Below, one piece after another: positions 1 through 7,655 of a stretch of 48,485 nt of DNA (within the stretch, counting starts at the first letter, position 1; each line of letters opens with the position of its first letter). The stretch is from Hydrogenophaga sp. 2FB (GTDB lineage: Bacteria > Pseudomonadota > Gammaproteobacteria > Burkholderiales > Burkholderiaceae_C). A program made the position numbers and the translations under genes. The stretch covers positions 1-48,485 of the forward strand of contig NZ_SCML01000048.1 in assembly GCF_005503365.1 (NCBI RefSeq). Direction: 5' to 3'. The notes below the pieces were generated by a model. That model had not been told where the DNA came from and did no database searches. It was given only the letters and a program-made list of their open reading frames with translations.

Positions 1-1116
1 CAGGAACTGCTTGAGTACGGACGAGCACTGGAGATAACGGTTGGGGATACCTCTACGTACAGAGCTTTCCCTCTAATTGAAATGCAACACTGGCCATGGT
101 ACCTCTTAATCGACGAGAGCTTCATCCGGCTCGATGGAATCCGCGGGGACCTGGTTGAGCGTGCGCACTCCATGCGCGCGCGGATCCTGCAGTGGGTGGG
201 CATGCCTTGCTGCATTGGCATCGCCTCAACCAAGAGCCTCGCGAAGCTGGCCAACCACATCGCAAAGCAGGCCGATCGCAAGCCCGGGTCCTACCCCGTG
301 GAGCACGCCCAGGTCTGCGACCTCACCAGGCTCTCTCCCTCCCAGCTCGATGAGCTTTTGGCGGCCACGGATGTGGCCGACGTCTGGGGTGTCGGCCGGC
401 GCATTTCCAAGCAGCTCAACGACCAAGGCGTGCACACCGCCCTGGATCTCAAGCGCATGAGCCCCGCGGCCGCGCGCAACGGATGGAGCGTCGTCTTCGA
501 GCGCACCGTGCGTGAGCTGCAGGGGGAGTCGTGCATGGACATCGAGGACGTCGCCCCGGACAAGAAGGAGATCGCATGCACCAGGTCATTCGGTGCCCCG
601 GTTAGGGATGTGGTCGAGATCCAGGAGGCGGTGACCGACTTCGCCTCGCGCGCCAGCAAGAAGCTCCGGGACCAGGAAGGCGTGGCTGGCCAGGTGCTGG
701 TGTTCATCCGCACGAGCCCTTTTCGGAAAACGCCCCAATACAGCCGTTCGGTGACGATCCCTATGCGGACCCCTTCATCCGACACCGGCGCGATCGTGGC
801 GGCCGCCCTGATGGGTCTGACGGCGATCTTTCGCCCGGGGTTCGACTACGCCAAGGCAGGCGTCATGCTCATGGACATTGCGCCTGGTGCGCGTGAGCAG
901 TTCGAGCTGGACCTCGGGGCGGATGACCCAACGCCGGCGGCCAGGCCCAGGTTGATGGAGGCGCTGGACAGGGTCAACGATCGGTACGGCCGCGGGACAC
1001 TGCAGCTGGGAACGGGAACCTTGGGAGCCAAGCCCCGGAAATGGACCATGAAGCAGGAGAGGCGAACGCCTGCGTACACCACCAAGTGGGAAGACATGCC
1101 TGTGGTGCGGGCGTAA
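1..1116 (+). CDS. umuC: UmuC-like Y-family DNA polymerase, 5' end missing or aberrant
   Basis: This is the catalytic subunit type of error-prone DNA polymerase V, which carries out translesion synthesis in the SOS response. The frame is open to the first base of the window; the first ATG is at 82. From about residue 7 after that ATG the protein follows UmuC: an IDESF motif with the palm acidic pair (D11, E12), then the helix-hairpin-helix and little-finger part with the conserved GIASTKSLAKLANH stretch. The N-terminal third, with the first metal-binding Asp and the YGDMS-type region, is absent. The 27 codons before the ATG do not resemble UmuC. The gene is therefore either an N-terminally truncated relic or continues strangely upstream of the window. 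No umuD is visible. Family call is sure; functional state is uncertain. Confidence 0.8.
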   Translation, partial: QELLEYGRALEITVGDTSTYRAFPLIEMQHWPWYLLIDESFIRLDGIRGDLVERAHSMRARILQWVGMPCCIGIASTKSLAKLANHIAKQADRKPGSYPVEHAQVCDLTRLSPSQLDELLAATDVADVWGVGRRISKQLNDQGVHTALDLKRMSPAAARNGWSVVFERTVRELQGESCMDIEDVAPDKKEIACTRSFGAPVRDVVEIQEAVTDFASRASKKLRDQEGVAGQVLVFIRTSPFRKTPQYSRSVTIPMRTPSSDTGAIVAAALMGLTAIFRPGFDYAKAGVMLMDIAPGAREQFELDLGADDPTPAARPRLMEALDRVNDRYGRGTLQLGTGTLGAKPRKWTMKQERRTPAYTTKWEDMPVVRA

Positions 1117-1180
1117 GGCAGTCCGCGAACCTCAGCGATCACCCACAGGACTTAACTCCGGCGACATGCCGCTGCATGGT

Positions 1181-1654
1181 TCATTTGCAGACGGTATGGA
1201 AGCTGGGCATCGAAGGCGTTCCGGTGTTGTGGGAAATGCAAGATGTCTCTCTGGGCTGGGCGCTCTCGATGAGTGCCTGCCGCGAATTGAGTTCGTTGAT
1301 TCGCCGTTGTTGCAAGTAGACCCATTGAGTCTCGGTGAGCTTGCCAAAATCAATTTGCTCGGCAAGTGCACGTTGATATGAACGGATTTCCGCTGTGAAC
1401 GGCGTGTCACCCCTGCCGCGGTACAACTGATCCCGCAAACGGTAGTAACCATCAACCAGGGATACCCAAGACATCTGACCGCTCCGGGCACGTGCGTATG
1501 CCGCTGCTGTGTAGTTGTCCAGAGATCGGCAAGCCTTGGAGAAGCACTGGTTTTTGATGGGCTGCGAGTCGAGGTAGTACACAACGTCGCCCTCGAGCAT
1601 AGAGGCGCAGCCGGTCAGTGCAGACAATGCAATGGCGAGATAGAGCTTTCGCAT
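1181..1654 (-). CDS. putative lipoprotein, unknown function
   Basis: A 157-residue protein with a short basic N-terminus (MRK), a hydrophobic core and a lipobox LTGC with the modifiable Cys at residue 16, so it is predicted to be a lipoprotein anchored in an envelope membrane. The mature part is rich in Arg, Gln and Tyr and probably helical; I recognise no domain. The start is preceded by a GGGGG run that may serve as ribosome-binding site. It is the last of a row of three separate minus-strand genes for exported proteins. The 128 bases upstream hold no obvious element. Confidence 0.7.
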   Translation of the reverse strand: MRKLYLAIALSALTGCASMLEGDVVYYLDSQPIKNQCFSKACRSLDNYTAAAYARARSGQMSWVSLVDGYYRLRDQLYRGRGDTPFTAEIRSYQRALAEQIDFGKLTETQWVYLQQRRINELNSRQALIESAQPRETSCISHNTGTPSMPSFHTVCK

Positions 1655-1782
1655 GGGGCCCCCGAAGTGGTGTTTGACTACTTTATCGGCCCATCACACT
1701 ACTTGCAGTCGAGAATTGATATGCAAACGTCTGCCAGTTCTTTTGATGAGCAACCTTGCATTCGGGTTTTCACGTCGAGCGA

Positions 1783-2163
1783 CTAAGGCAAGACGCGTTC
1801 AGTGCGCCACTCATACATCCGGTCCTTGATGAGCGCCGGATCGACCAGGAATTCACGTGTCCCACCTGCCTTGATGTCGAAGTAGCGAAACAGCACCTGG
1901 GCGGGATGCCCGTCGGGACCTGGGCTCATCCAGCAGCCGGTTGCATTTGTCTGCCGGCCAGAAAACTGGATGAATCCCGCCCGGCCTTTGGGGCAGTATT
2001 TGAGGAATGACGCGCTGTCTGAGAAAAACAAAACCGTGCGCACTGATCCGTCGTCGATGCGTGTCTCAGCGACTTGAATGGGGAACCGGTCGGGAGTTGA
2101 CTGTGCATGCGCAGTGCCAAGGTACCCACTGCACAAAACGAGTGCGATCGAGCTGATTTTCAT
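1783..2163 (-). CDS. small secreted protein, unknown function
   Basis: A 126-residue protein with a clear Sec signal peptide: lysine at position 2, hydrophobic core, and a likely signal peptidase I cut after AHA (residues 18-20). The mature part of about 106 residues is polar, with cysteines near the middle (YCPKGR and GCWMS) that could form a disulfide in the periplasm. A GGAG sits 9 bases before the ATG. I recognise no family. It lies between two other exported-protein genes on the same strand, which suggests a small envelope module of the element. Confidence 0.7.
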   Translation of the reverse strand: MKISSIALVLCSGYLGTAHAQSTPDRFPIQVAETRIDDGSVRTVLFFSDSASFLKYCPKGRAGFIQFSGRQTNATGCWMSPGPDGHPAQVLFRYFDIKAGGTREFLVDPALIKDRMYEWRTERVLP

Positions 2164-2208
2164 GGGTTCAATCTCCGATGGACCGAGGCGACGAGGCTCA
2201 GAGGTGAT

Positions 2209-2790
2209 TCAGAGGGCCATTTGCCTCAAGGCCCGTTCTTTCTGCTCACGCTCTTTTCGTTCATCGTGATCTGCAGAATACGGTACATCCACAAGGTAGA
2301 TCACGGTGAACTTTCCCTTTTTCGCATGAAAGGTCAGATCAATGGTCGAACCCTGAGCCTTGAAAGCATGGACAACGCCATCTTTGATGGCGCTTGTCTG
2401 CAAGTGCGAGTATTTCCGATTCAAAGACACAAAAGTCTCGTTCACGGCGCTCAAGTCTGCCTTTGGGTCCGCATCATGGATTCCAAGCCGACGGATGCGC
2501 CCAAACTCGCATCCGATTGTGATCACGGCCGCACCAGGAAATGCCGCGTCCACATTGGTAAAGCGCTTGAAAAGCATTGCAGAGGGTTCACCCCCGGCTT
2601 GGTCAGAGAGCGATCTGTCAACTTCCAACTTGGCGCCAAGAGATTTCAGCTTGGCATCCATGCGTGCGCATGAGTCGCGGGAAGTGAGATCGATGCCAAA
2701 TGGATCAGCAAGTGGGCCTGAGGAGGCGCTGGCACTCAATGAAGTCCACAGAAAAATGGTCGCGAGCACTGTCGATAGGGGCTTCTTCAT
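2209..2790 (-). CDS. secreted protein, unknown function
   Basis: The open frame begins at 2871, but the protein most likely starts at the internal ATG at 2790. That gives MKKPLSTVLATIF followed by a signal peptide ending near SASA, and about 170 mature residues. The upstream 27 codons are Ser/Arg-rich and not protein-like. The mature part carries two Cys (DSCARMD and TIGCEFG) and an Arg/Lys/Glu-rich C-terminus. It superficially resembles small periplasmic proteins of Burkholderiales plasmids, but I cannot name a family. The gene follows the 2868-5335 pair on the same strand with about 80 bases between, so it may share their transcript. Confidence 0.65.
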   Translation of the reverse strand: MKKPLSTVLATIFLWTSLSASASSGPLADPFGIDLTSRDSCARMDAKLKSLGAKLEVDRSLSDQAGGEPSAMLFKRFTNVDAAFPGAAVITIGCEFGRIRRLGIHDADPKADLSAVNETFVSLNRKYSHLQTSAIKDGVVHAFKAQGSTIDLTFHAKKGKFTVIYLVDVPYSADHDERKEREQKERALRQMAL

Positions 2791-2867
2791 TTCAGTTCGG
2801 GGAGACTTTGGGCTGTGTGATGGTACCGAGGAAAGGAGTCGTCTGGAAATCGTGGCTCCTGAATCCG

Positions 2868-3983
2868 TCAATAGATCGCGATGTCTTGCCTGATGAAATG
2901 GGCGCGACTGAACGAAAGCGCTTGCTTGATGGCGCGCAGCACATCGATGTGAATCGGTCGAAGCATTGCCGGTCGCGCGCTATCGCGGGTCTCCAAACAC
3001 CCAGGATGGTCGTAGGTGAGCAACTGCTCGCCGAACTGCGGATAGAGCTTGCGCACGTCAGTCATCGTATTGACGGTGAACCCTTGACAAATGGGATCGA
3101 CGTTTTTGCGAAGGAACAGCAGGCCCTCAGGATCGATGCCAAATGCAGACATGATCTCTTTGTCTGATGAGCTTGTGAGCAGCATGCGAAAGTACATGCA
3201 GATCCCAAGGAAGCTGTCCAGCCGACGATCCTTGAGGCCGTAGATGGGCTGATCCAGACTCACGCCGGCGCGCACCTGTCGATCGGCTTCGCGGCGCTTG
3301 TTGACCCTGCGCATAGTCGTGTCGATCATCAGGCCTTGGCCCCTCATAAAGCCACGCTGCATCCTCGTGAGCCTGGGCGCTCTGCCAATCTGCTCCACCG
3401 CCCAATCGGCCGCGAGTGCTTCCGCTTCTGGGTGAACAACACCCAGGTACGCAGGCGTTTTCTTGGTCGAGGTGACGTAGTAGTCGGCCATCTTCCACCA
3501 CCTGGCCTCTTCCGCGTCGACAGGATCTTGTCCGGCGTGTCGCCACAGGGGAATTCGAAAATCCTCAAGTGACGCCTCGATCTTGCGAGCTCGCTCGGTG
3601 TAGCCGCGGACTGAAAACGTGTCTTGCAGAAGGCGCTGGAACTCGATGAGTTCATCGGGCGAACTGTTGCTCAGGTCGTATCCGCCGGTGAGTTGGTGCC
3701 AGGCGCGAAGGGCGTCGATCAGATCGGCATCCGGGCTGCGGTGACCTTTGCCGGTGTTCGTTGCCTCATACCGGGAGAAGTCCAGTCCGTAGCGAGCCAA
3801 CTGGGCGATGTTCGACTCCCCAAGCGTGCCTTTTTTGAACTGATTGAGCTTGAAGCAGAACCAGTTGCGCAGTGACCGGAGCTCGGGGGTGTCTGGGGGC
3901 AATGTCATGCCATGGTCACGGACGAAGTCCGCAGCCCAGTCGAATTTGGACCCATAGTGGCTGGGCATAGGAAGGCTGCTCAT
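2868..3983 (-). CDS. conserved hypothetical protein of the element backbone
   Basis: A 371-residue protein from the chosen start at 3983. The frame is open to 4052, but the ATG at 3983 overlaps the stop codon of the preceding gene as ATGA and has a GGGAG ribosome-binding site, so the two genes are almost certainly translationally coupled. The protein is soluble, Arg/Leu-rich and mostly helical, with conserved-looking Trp residues (RSLRNWFCFKLNQF; ARWWKMADYYV). No signal peptide, membrane segment or nucleotide-binding motif is visible. I do not recognise it. Pairing with a gene bearing a C-terminal helix-turn-helix-like segment suggests a joint role in DNA transactions or regulation; that is inference only. 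Confidence 0.65.
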   Translation of the reverse strand: MSSLPMPSHYGSKFDWAADFVRDHGMTLPPDTPELRSLRNWFCFKLNQFKKGTLGESNIAQLARYGLDFSRYEATNTGKGHRSPDADLIDALRAWHQLTGGYDLSNSSPDELIEFQRLLQDTFSVRGYTERARKIEASLEDFRIPLWRHAGQDPVDAEEARWWKMADYYVTSTKKTPAYLGVVHPEAEALAADWAVEQIGRAPRLTRMQRGFMRGQGLMIDTTMRRVNKRREADRQVRAGVSLDQPIYGLKDRRLDSFLGICMYFRMLLTSSSDKEIMSAFGIDPEGLLFLRKNVDPICQGFTVNTMTDVRKLYPQFGEQLLTYDHPGCLETRDSARPAMLRPIHIDVLRAIKQALSFSRAHFIRQDIAIY

Positions 3984-5335
3984 TGCAGGCTCCCTTCGGC
4001 AGACCCTGCGGATGGCGTGGTGAGCCCCATATCTCTGGCGATAGGCCCCCATTTGTAGAGGATTTTTCGACCACCGAACGGCCGAATGTAGTGCACGTCC
4101 TTCAAAAGAACTGAGTCTTTCAGGCGTTCGCGAATCGTGCCAGCGTCGTACCTGATTCGTGCTGAAAGCTCTTCTGTCGTTAGCAAATCGCTCTCATGGA
4201 AGCGAGGTGATGAATCAGGGGGCACCTGCGGAGATTCAGGAGGCTTTTGAACTGCGGGAGGAGTGTCCACCGCAGGCCTTGAAAGCACCGGCAGATTGCC
4301 ATCGAACGGGGTGCGAACAAGGCGATCCATTCGCACGCTAAGGCCAGCGTCATAGAGGATCACACAAAGGGCGGCAATGTCCAGGGGGTCGCCATCAGCA
4401 ATGGCCTCAGTGAGAGATGTGCTGACGGACCCATGTTGAGACAGGCTCAACGGCGCTTCGGCGGCGCCAGTGCGCCGCCGAAGCAACTCCACCCGCTTCG
4501 CCAGCGATTCGGAAATGTCTTCTGGCAAAGCGTGAGTGTTGTTGACGGCGGGCTCAGTTGGCAATAGTCCGCGCGCATGCTCGGCAACACATGCTGTTTT
4601 GAGTTCGACCCCGGCCGCGGAAGGCGCAATAGGCGATGGGGAAATCGCGAGCTGGGATGAGAGGGGAGGCGAGGGTGGGGTCGCATGAGTGGACGATTCA
4701 GAAAGACGCTGCTTGATGCCCTTGTCGATGACTTCAGAGAGGAAGTTGCGGACCTTGACTTCTTGCGACGCGCTCGCTTTGGTGGTGCCCCAGAACCGTT
4801 CACGGGCCCGCTGGCGAACGTGGGCCTTGAGGCGCGAAGTGGCCAATGCAAATGACTCACCGCTGAATTCGAACCGGATCACCACCTCGGCATGAAAAAG
4901 CGAGATGGATGAACGCTGAATCTTGATCGGTCGGGTCATTCTCACGCCAAGACGATCGATGGCTCTCTGGCACGCGTTGTCGGCAAGATCCCTCGGTGGC
5001 GAGTTCAAGTGCTTTGCGACCAGGCGCGCGCCAACGAACAGGTCTTTGAACTCGTTGAGCAACCAGCGCATGGCGTCGATTTGTCTGGCATCGTCAACGA
5101 AAGCGATGCTCACGCGCCCATTTCCAACCTTGATGTCGGCCTCTTGAAACAGCGCAATGCGTCGCATGGTGAGGACATCGCTTTCCGTAATCGCCTTGTC
5201 AACCATGTCATCAACGCGCAGCGTCAGATCGGACTCCGTCAGGTGGATGTCGCGGGGGAGGTCGATGCCACCATTGCGTTGGGATGGGAAAAGCCTTGTG
5301 TTCGTGGAGTTCTGGAGGGTGGCGGCATGCGTCAT
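3980..5335 (-). CDS. hypothetical protein with C-terminal helix-turn-helix-like segment
   Basis: A 451-residue protein in three parts: an N-terminal mixed alpha/beta region (about 1-215), a Pro/Ser-rich linker (about 220-260 and again 340-375), and a C-terminal segment (about 380-440) with the pattern LTTEELSARIRYDAGTIRER. That pattern is like the excisionase/MerR-type helix-turn-helix used to bind DNA. The ATG has an AAGGA ribosome-binding site 7 bases upstream. About 65 bases upstream is site D of the shared palindromic element (5398-5417), so the gene probably belongs to the backbone regulon. Its stop overlaps the start of the next gene by 4 bases. Family not recognised; a replication, partition or regulatory role is possible but unproven. 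Confidence 0.65.
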   Translation of the reverse strand: MTHAATLQNSTNTRLFPSQRNGGIDLPRDIHLTESDLTLRVDDMVDKAITESDVLTMRRIALFQEADIKVGNGRVSIAFVDDARQIDAMRWLLNEFKDLFVGARLVAKHLNSPPRDLADNACQRAIDRLGVRMTRPIKIQRSSISLFHAEVVIRFEFSGESFALATSRLKAHVRQRARERFWGTTKASASQEVKVRNFLSEVIDKGIKQRLSESSTHATPPSPPLSSQLAISPSPIAPSAAGVELKTACVAEHARGLLPTEPAVNNTHALPEDISESLAKRVELLRRRTGAAEAPLSLSQHGSVSTSLTEAIADGDPLDIAALCVILYDAGLSVRMDRLVRTPFDGNLPVLSRPAVDTPPAVQKPPESPQVPPDSSPRFHESDLLTTEELSARIRYDAGTIRERLKDSVLLKDVHYIRPFGGRKILYKWGPIARDMGLTTPSAGSAEGSLQ

Positions 5336-5397
5336 GAGAAAGTCCTTGAATCTTTGATCGATTGGATCGTTCGGTTATGGCAGATTGATTCTTATGG

Positions 5398-5417
5398 GTA
5401 AAGAATATGCTATACGC
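5398..5417 (-). promoter_or_regulatory. site D of shared palindromic regulatory element, with promoter
   Basis: The plus-strand 20-mer GTAAAGAATATGCTATACGC aligns without gaps to site B at 14092. Read on the minus strand it contains TATTCT at the position where site B has TATACT, so it likely overlaps the -10 box of the 5335 gene. A weak TTCTTG lies 16 bases upstream as a possible -35. Confidence 0.6.
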
Positions 5418-5454
5418 ATAAATCAAGAAGCCAGAAGATGAGAAATCTGTCCGA

Positions 5455-5703
5455 TTAAGGGCGCAGGGGGCGGCGCGCCTCCGGCGTTGGTGATGGGCGA
5501 GGCACTGACTCGACTCTGTTCCAGGCGCCAGGGGCAATCACACCAGTCGCCATCCCCCCGGTTTGCATGACCAGATGGCCATCCTTGAGCAGCACGCTTC
5601 CAAGAGGTGGCAGATCAACTCGCGTGCCATCCTGGAGAAGGATTTGAACCGTATCCTGGGTCGTGGGCTGAATGAGAATCCCGCCATTGAGCGCTGACAT
5701 CAT
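5455..5703 (-). CDS. small hypothetical protein
   Basis: An 82-residue protein starting MMSALNGG with an AAGGA ribosome-binding site 5 bases before the ATG. The first 50 residues look like a small beta-rich fold (QDTVQILLQDGTRVDLPPLGSVLL), and the C-terminus is Pro/Arg-rich. No family recognised. It is the last gene of the 9572-5455 minus-strand operon with the AAA+ ATPase and sigma factor, 17 bases after the preceding stop. It ends just before promoter site D. Confidence 0.55.
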   Translation of the reverse strand: MMSALNGGILIQPTTQDTVQILLQDGTRVDLPPLGSVLLKDGHLVMQTGGMATGVIAPGAWNRVESVPRPSPTPEARRPLRP

Positions 5704-5720
5704 GAGATCCTTGAATGAAG

Positions 5721-6005
5721 TTATGCTGGGCGCCGCAGCTGGGCGGCTACTTGCGAAAGAGATGCCGACAGGCTCTCGATGTCCTCAACCGTCATGCTGT
5801 TGAGGTCGAATTCGGCCGGCGCTTCACCGGCGCCGCGATCGAGAGAGAGGACAACGAAGAAGCTGAGTGGGTGACCGGGCACCGGGGTCTTGCGCTCGAT
5901 CCAGCCGTCCTTGTCGACCCATGCGGTAACACCCACGCGGCCCGAGCTGGCCTCCACAGGATCGGGGGGCAACGAAGGTAGCTTTTCTGGGGCCGGCTTT
6001 GTCAT
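5721..6005 (-). CDS. small hypothetical protein
   Basis: The open frame begins at 6056, but the better start is the ATG at 6005 (MTKPAPEKLP), giving 94 residues. The sequence is Pro-rich at first, then carries a short beta-rich stretch (VGVTAWVDKDGWIERKT and FFVVLSL) and a helical tail around EDIESLSASLSQVAAQL. No motif or family is recognised. It lies between the sigma factor gene and another small gene in the same operon, so it may be an accessory or anti-sigma-like partner by position only. Confidence 0.5.
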   Translation of the reverse strand: MTKPAPEKLPSLPPDPVEASSGRVGVTAWVDKDGWIERKTPVPGHPLSFFVVLSLDRGAGEAPAEFDLNSMTVEDIESLSASLSQVAAQLRRPA

Positions 6006-6090
6006 GGCATGGACTCTTGGTGAGGCAAAAACTGGAAAGCCCTCTTTCGAGGGCATTCATGGTGCAGCGATTCGCTGCGATTGCTGGCTT

Positions 6091-7644
6091 TCATCCAGGC
6101 CGGATGTAGGCGTTTCTCAGCAGCGGGAAGAAGTTGTCCGGGAGGTTTTCTTCACCCTTGGCCCAGCGTATCACGTCACGCGAAATTTCCTTCAATGCCT
6201 TCTCGAAGATCTGGCGCACCCGTTCTCGTGAGAGCTTGACGATTTCGCCGATCTCGCCAAGCGAGAGCGGTTCGTTCTCGTAGTCCGGATGCAGCCCAAC
6301 GCGCATCTGGAAGATCTCACCGTGGAGCTCGTTCTCGGTACCGTTGGATGCGCGCAGCAGCCAGGTCACCAGCTTCTTGGCTTCCAGAGCCTGGTCGACG
6401 CCCACTTCTTCGGATTCGAGCAAGTCCATCAACGTACGGTCATCATCAGCGCTGACCTGCTGGTTCGCACTGGTGAAACTCGCCGCCGTCGGGCGTTGCG
6501 ACATCATCACGTCGGCCTCGGCATCGAGATCATCGGCCTCGTCCACCTTGCCCGCCGCACGCGCCTCGCGGGCCGATTTCCGGATGGAAACTTCGCGATC
6601 ACGAAGGTAGGTGGGTGTGCGAACCAGCTCATCTGCTGACAGGTGCCGACTGATCGACTGGCGAATCCAGGCATCGGCGTAGGTCGAGAAGCGGAAACCC
6701 TTGGAGGGATCGAAAAGCTCGGCTGCCCGGATCAGTCCGAAGGAGCCGAACTGAAACAGGTCATCGAGGGAGCGACCTGTCTTACGGTACCGCGCGGCAA
6801 TGCGAACCAGCAGGCGCGTGTTTCGCTCCACGAGTTCATTTCGGGCGGCTTCGTCACCAGCTTGGATTCGACGGCCGAGGTTGGCCTCTTGCTCGACACT
6901 GGGAGGTGCAAAGCGGTCGCCACGCAAACGGTTCAGGAGCGCCTGCATCGCTGCAACGTGTGCAGCCTTGTCAGCCTTGGCTGCGCGTTCTTCTGCTTCG
7001 CTCTCGCTGACGGGGGCACGGCCGGCCTCTTCATTGTCGGCGGCCGACTCGCCTTCGTCGTCGACATAGCCTTCGACAACTTCATCCGGCGGATCGATGT
7101 CGCCGGACTCAGCAGCTTCTTCCGACGGCGTTGCGGCTGCATCGGCCTTGCGTGGTCGGCCGCGCCGTTTCGCCTGTGCAGGTGCAGATGGCTCGCTGGC
7201 AACGTCCGGTGCCATGCTGAAATCTTCGTCGCCCAGGATCCGAGCGATGGCGAAGTTCTCGCCCAGATTCTTCGCTGCATCCTTGTAGGCAAGAGTGGCC
7301 TCTTCGGATGCGTCAGCGATCGCGACCATGGCCATGACAGCCTTGGCGTTTTCGCTGGAGCTCTCCACATAGTCCTTGACCGAGGCGAGGTCCATGCCAC
7401 CCGCGCGCAGGTACATGGCCGTGGACACCTCATCGGAGTTGGCGGCTATATGGCCCAAGTGTGGGTTCGTGGCCGTCACACTGTGGACCACGTCGCGCAT
7501 TCGTGCCATCACGTGGTCTGCCCTGCTGAGGACGTCCTCGGCAGCGGAATCGTCATCACCGTTGGCGATGTCGAACAGGTCAAGCTGTCCTTCAGAAAAC
7601 CAGTCTCGGCCGGTTTTCCTGGAACGAGGTCGGGCGGTACTCAT
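6091..7644 (-). CDS. element-encoded sigma-70-family factor with N-terminal AT-hook
   Basis: A 517-residue RNA polymerase sigma factor. Residues about 250-345 form regions 1.2-2.4: NELVERNTRLLVRIAARY, DLFQFGSFGLIRA, and the FRFSTYADAWIRQSISRH helix that contacts the -10 box. Residues about 459-483 form the region 4 helix-turn-helix (LSLGEIGEIVKLSRERVRQIF) that contacts the -35 box. The N-terminal 240 residues are acidic and not conserved in housekeeping sigmas, but include a textbook AT-hook, KRRGRPRKA, at 159-167. It has all main regions, so it is not an ECF sigma; it is closest in layout to RpoD/RpoS/RpoH-type factors with a foreign N-terminus. Translation starts 12 bases after the AAA+ gene stop, with GGAG upstream. 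It probably redirects transcription of the element or host. Confidence 0.85.
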   Translation of the reverse strand: MSTARPRSRKTGRDWFSEGQLDLFDIANGDDDSAAEDVLSRADHVMARMRDVVHSVTATNPHLGHIAANSDEVSTAMYLRAGGMDLASVKDYVESSSENAKAVMAMVAIADASEEATLAYKDAAKNLGENFAIARILGDEDFSMAPDVASEPSAPAQAKRRGRPRKADAAATPSEEAAESGDIDPPDEVVEGYVDDEGESAADNEEAGRAPVSESEAEERAAKADKAAHVAAMQALLNRLRGDRFAPPSVEQEANLGRRIQAGDEAARNELVERNTRLLVRIAARYRKTGRSLDDLFQFGSFGLIRAAELFDPSKGFRFSTYADAWIRQSISRHLSADELVRTPTYLRDREVSIRKSAREARAAGKVDEADDLDAEADVMMSQRPTAASFTSANQQVSADDDRTLMDLLESEEVGVDQALEAKKLVTWLLRASNGTENELHGEIFQMRVGLHPDYENEPLSLGEIGEIVKLSRERVRQIFEKALKEISRDVIRWAKGEENLPDNFFPLLRNAYIRPG

Positions 7645-7655
7645 GTGCGCTCCGA

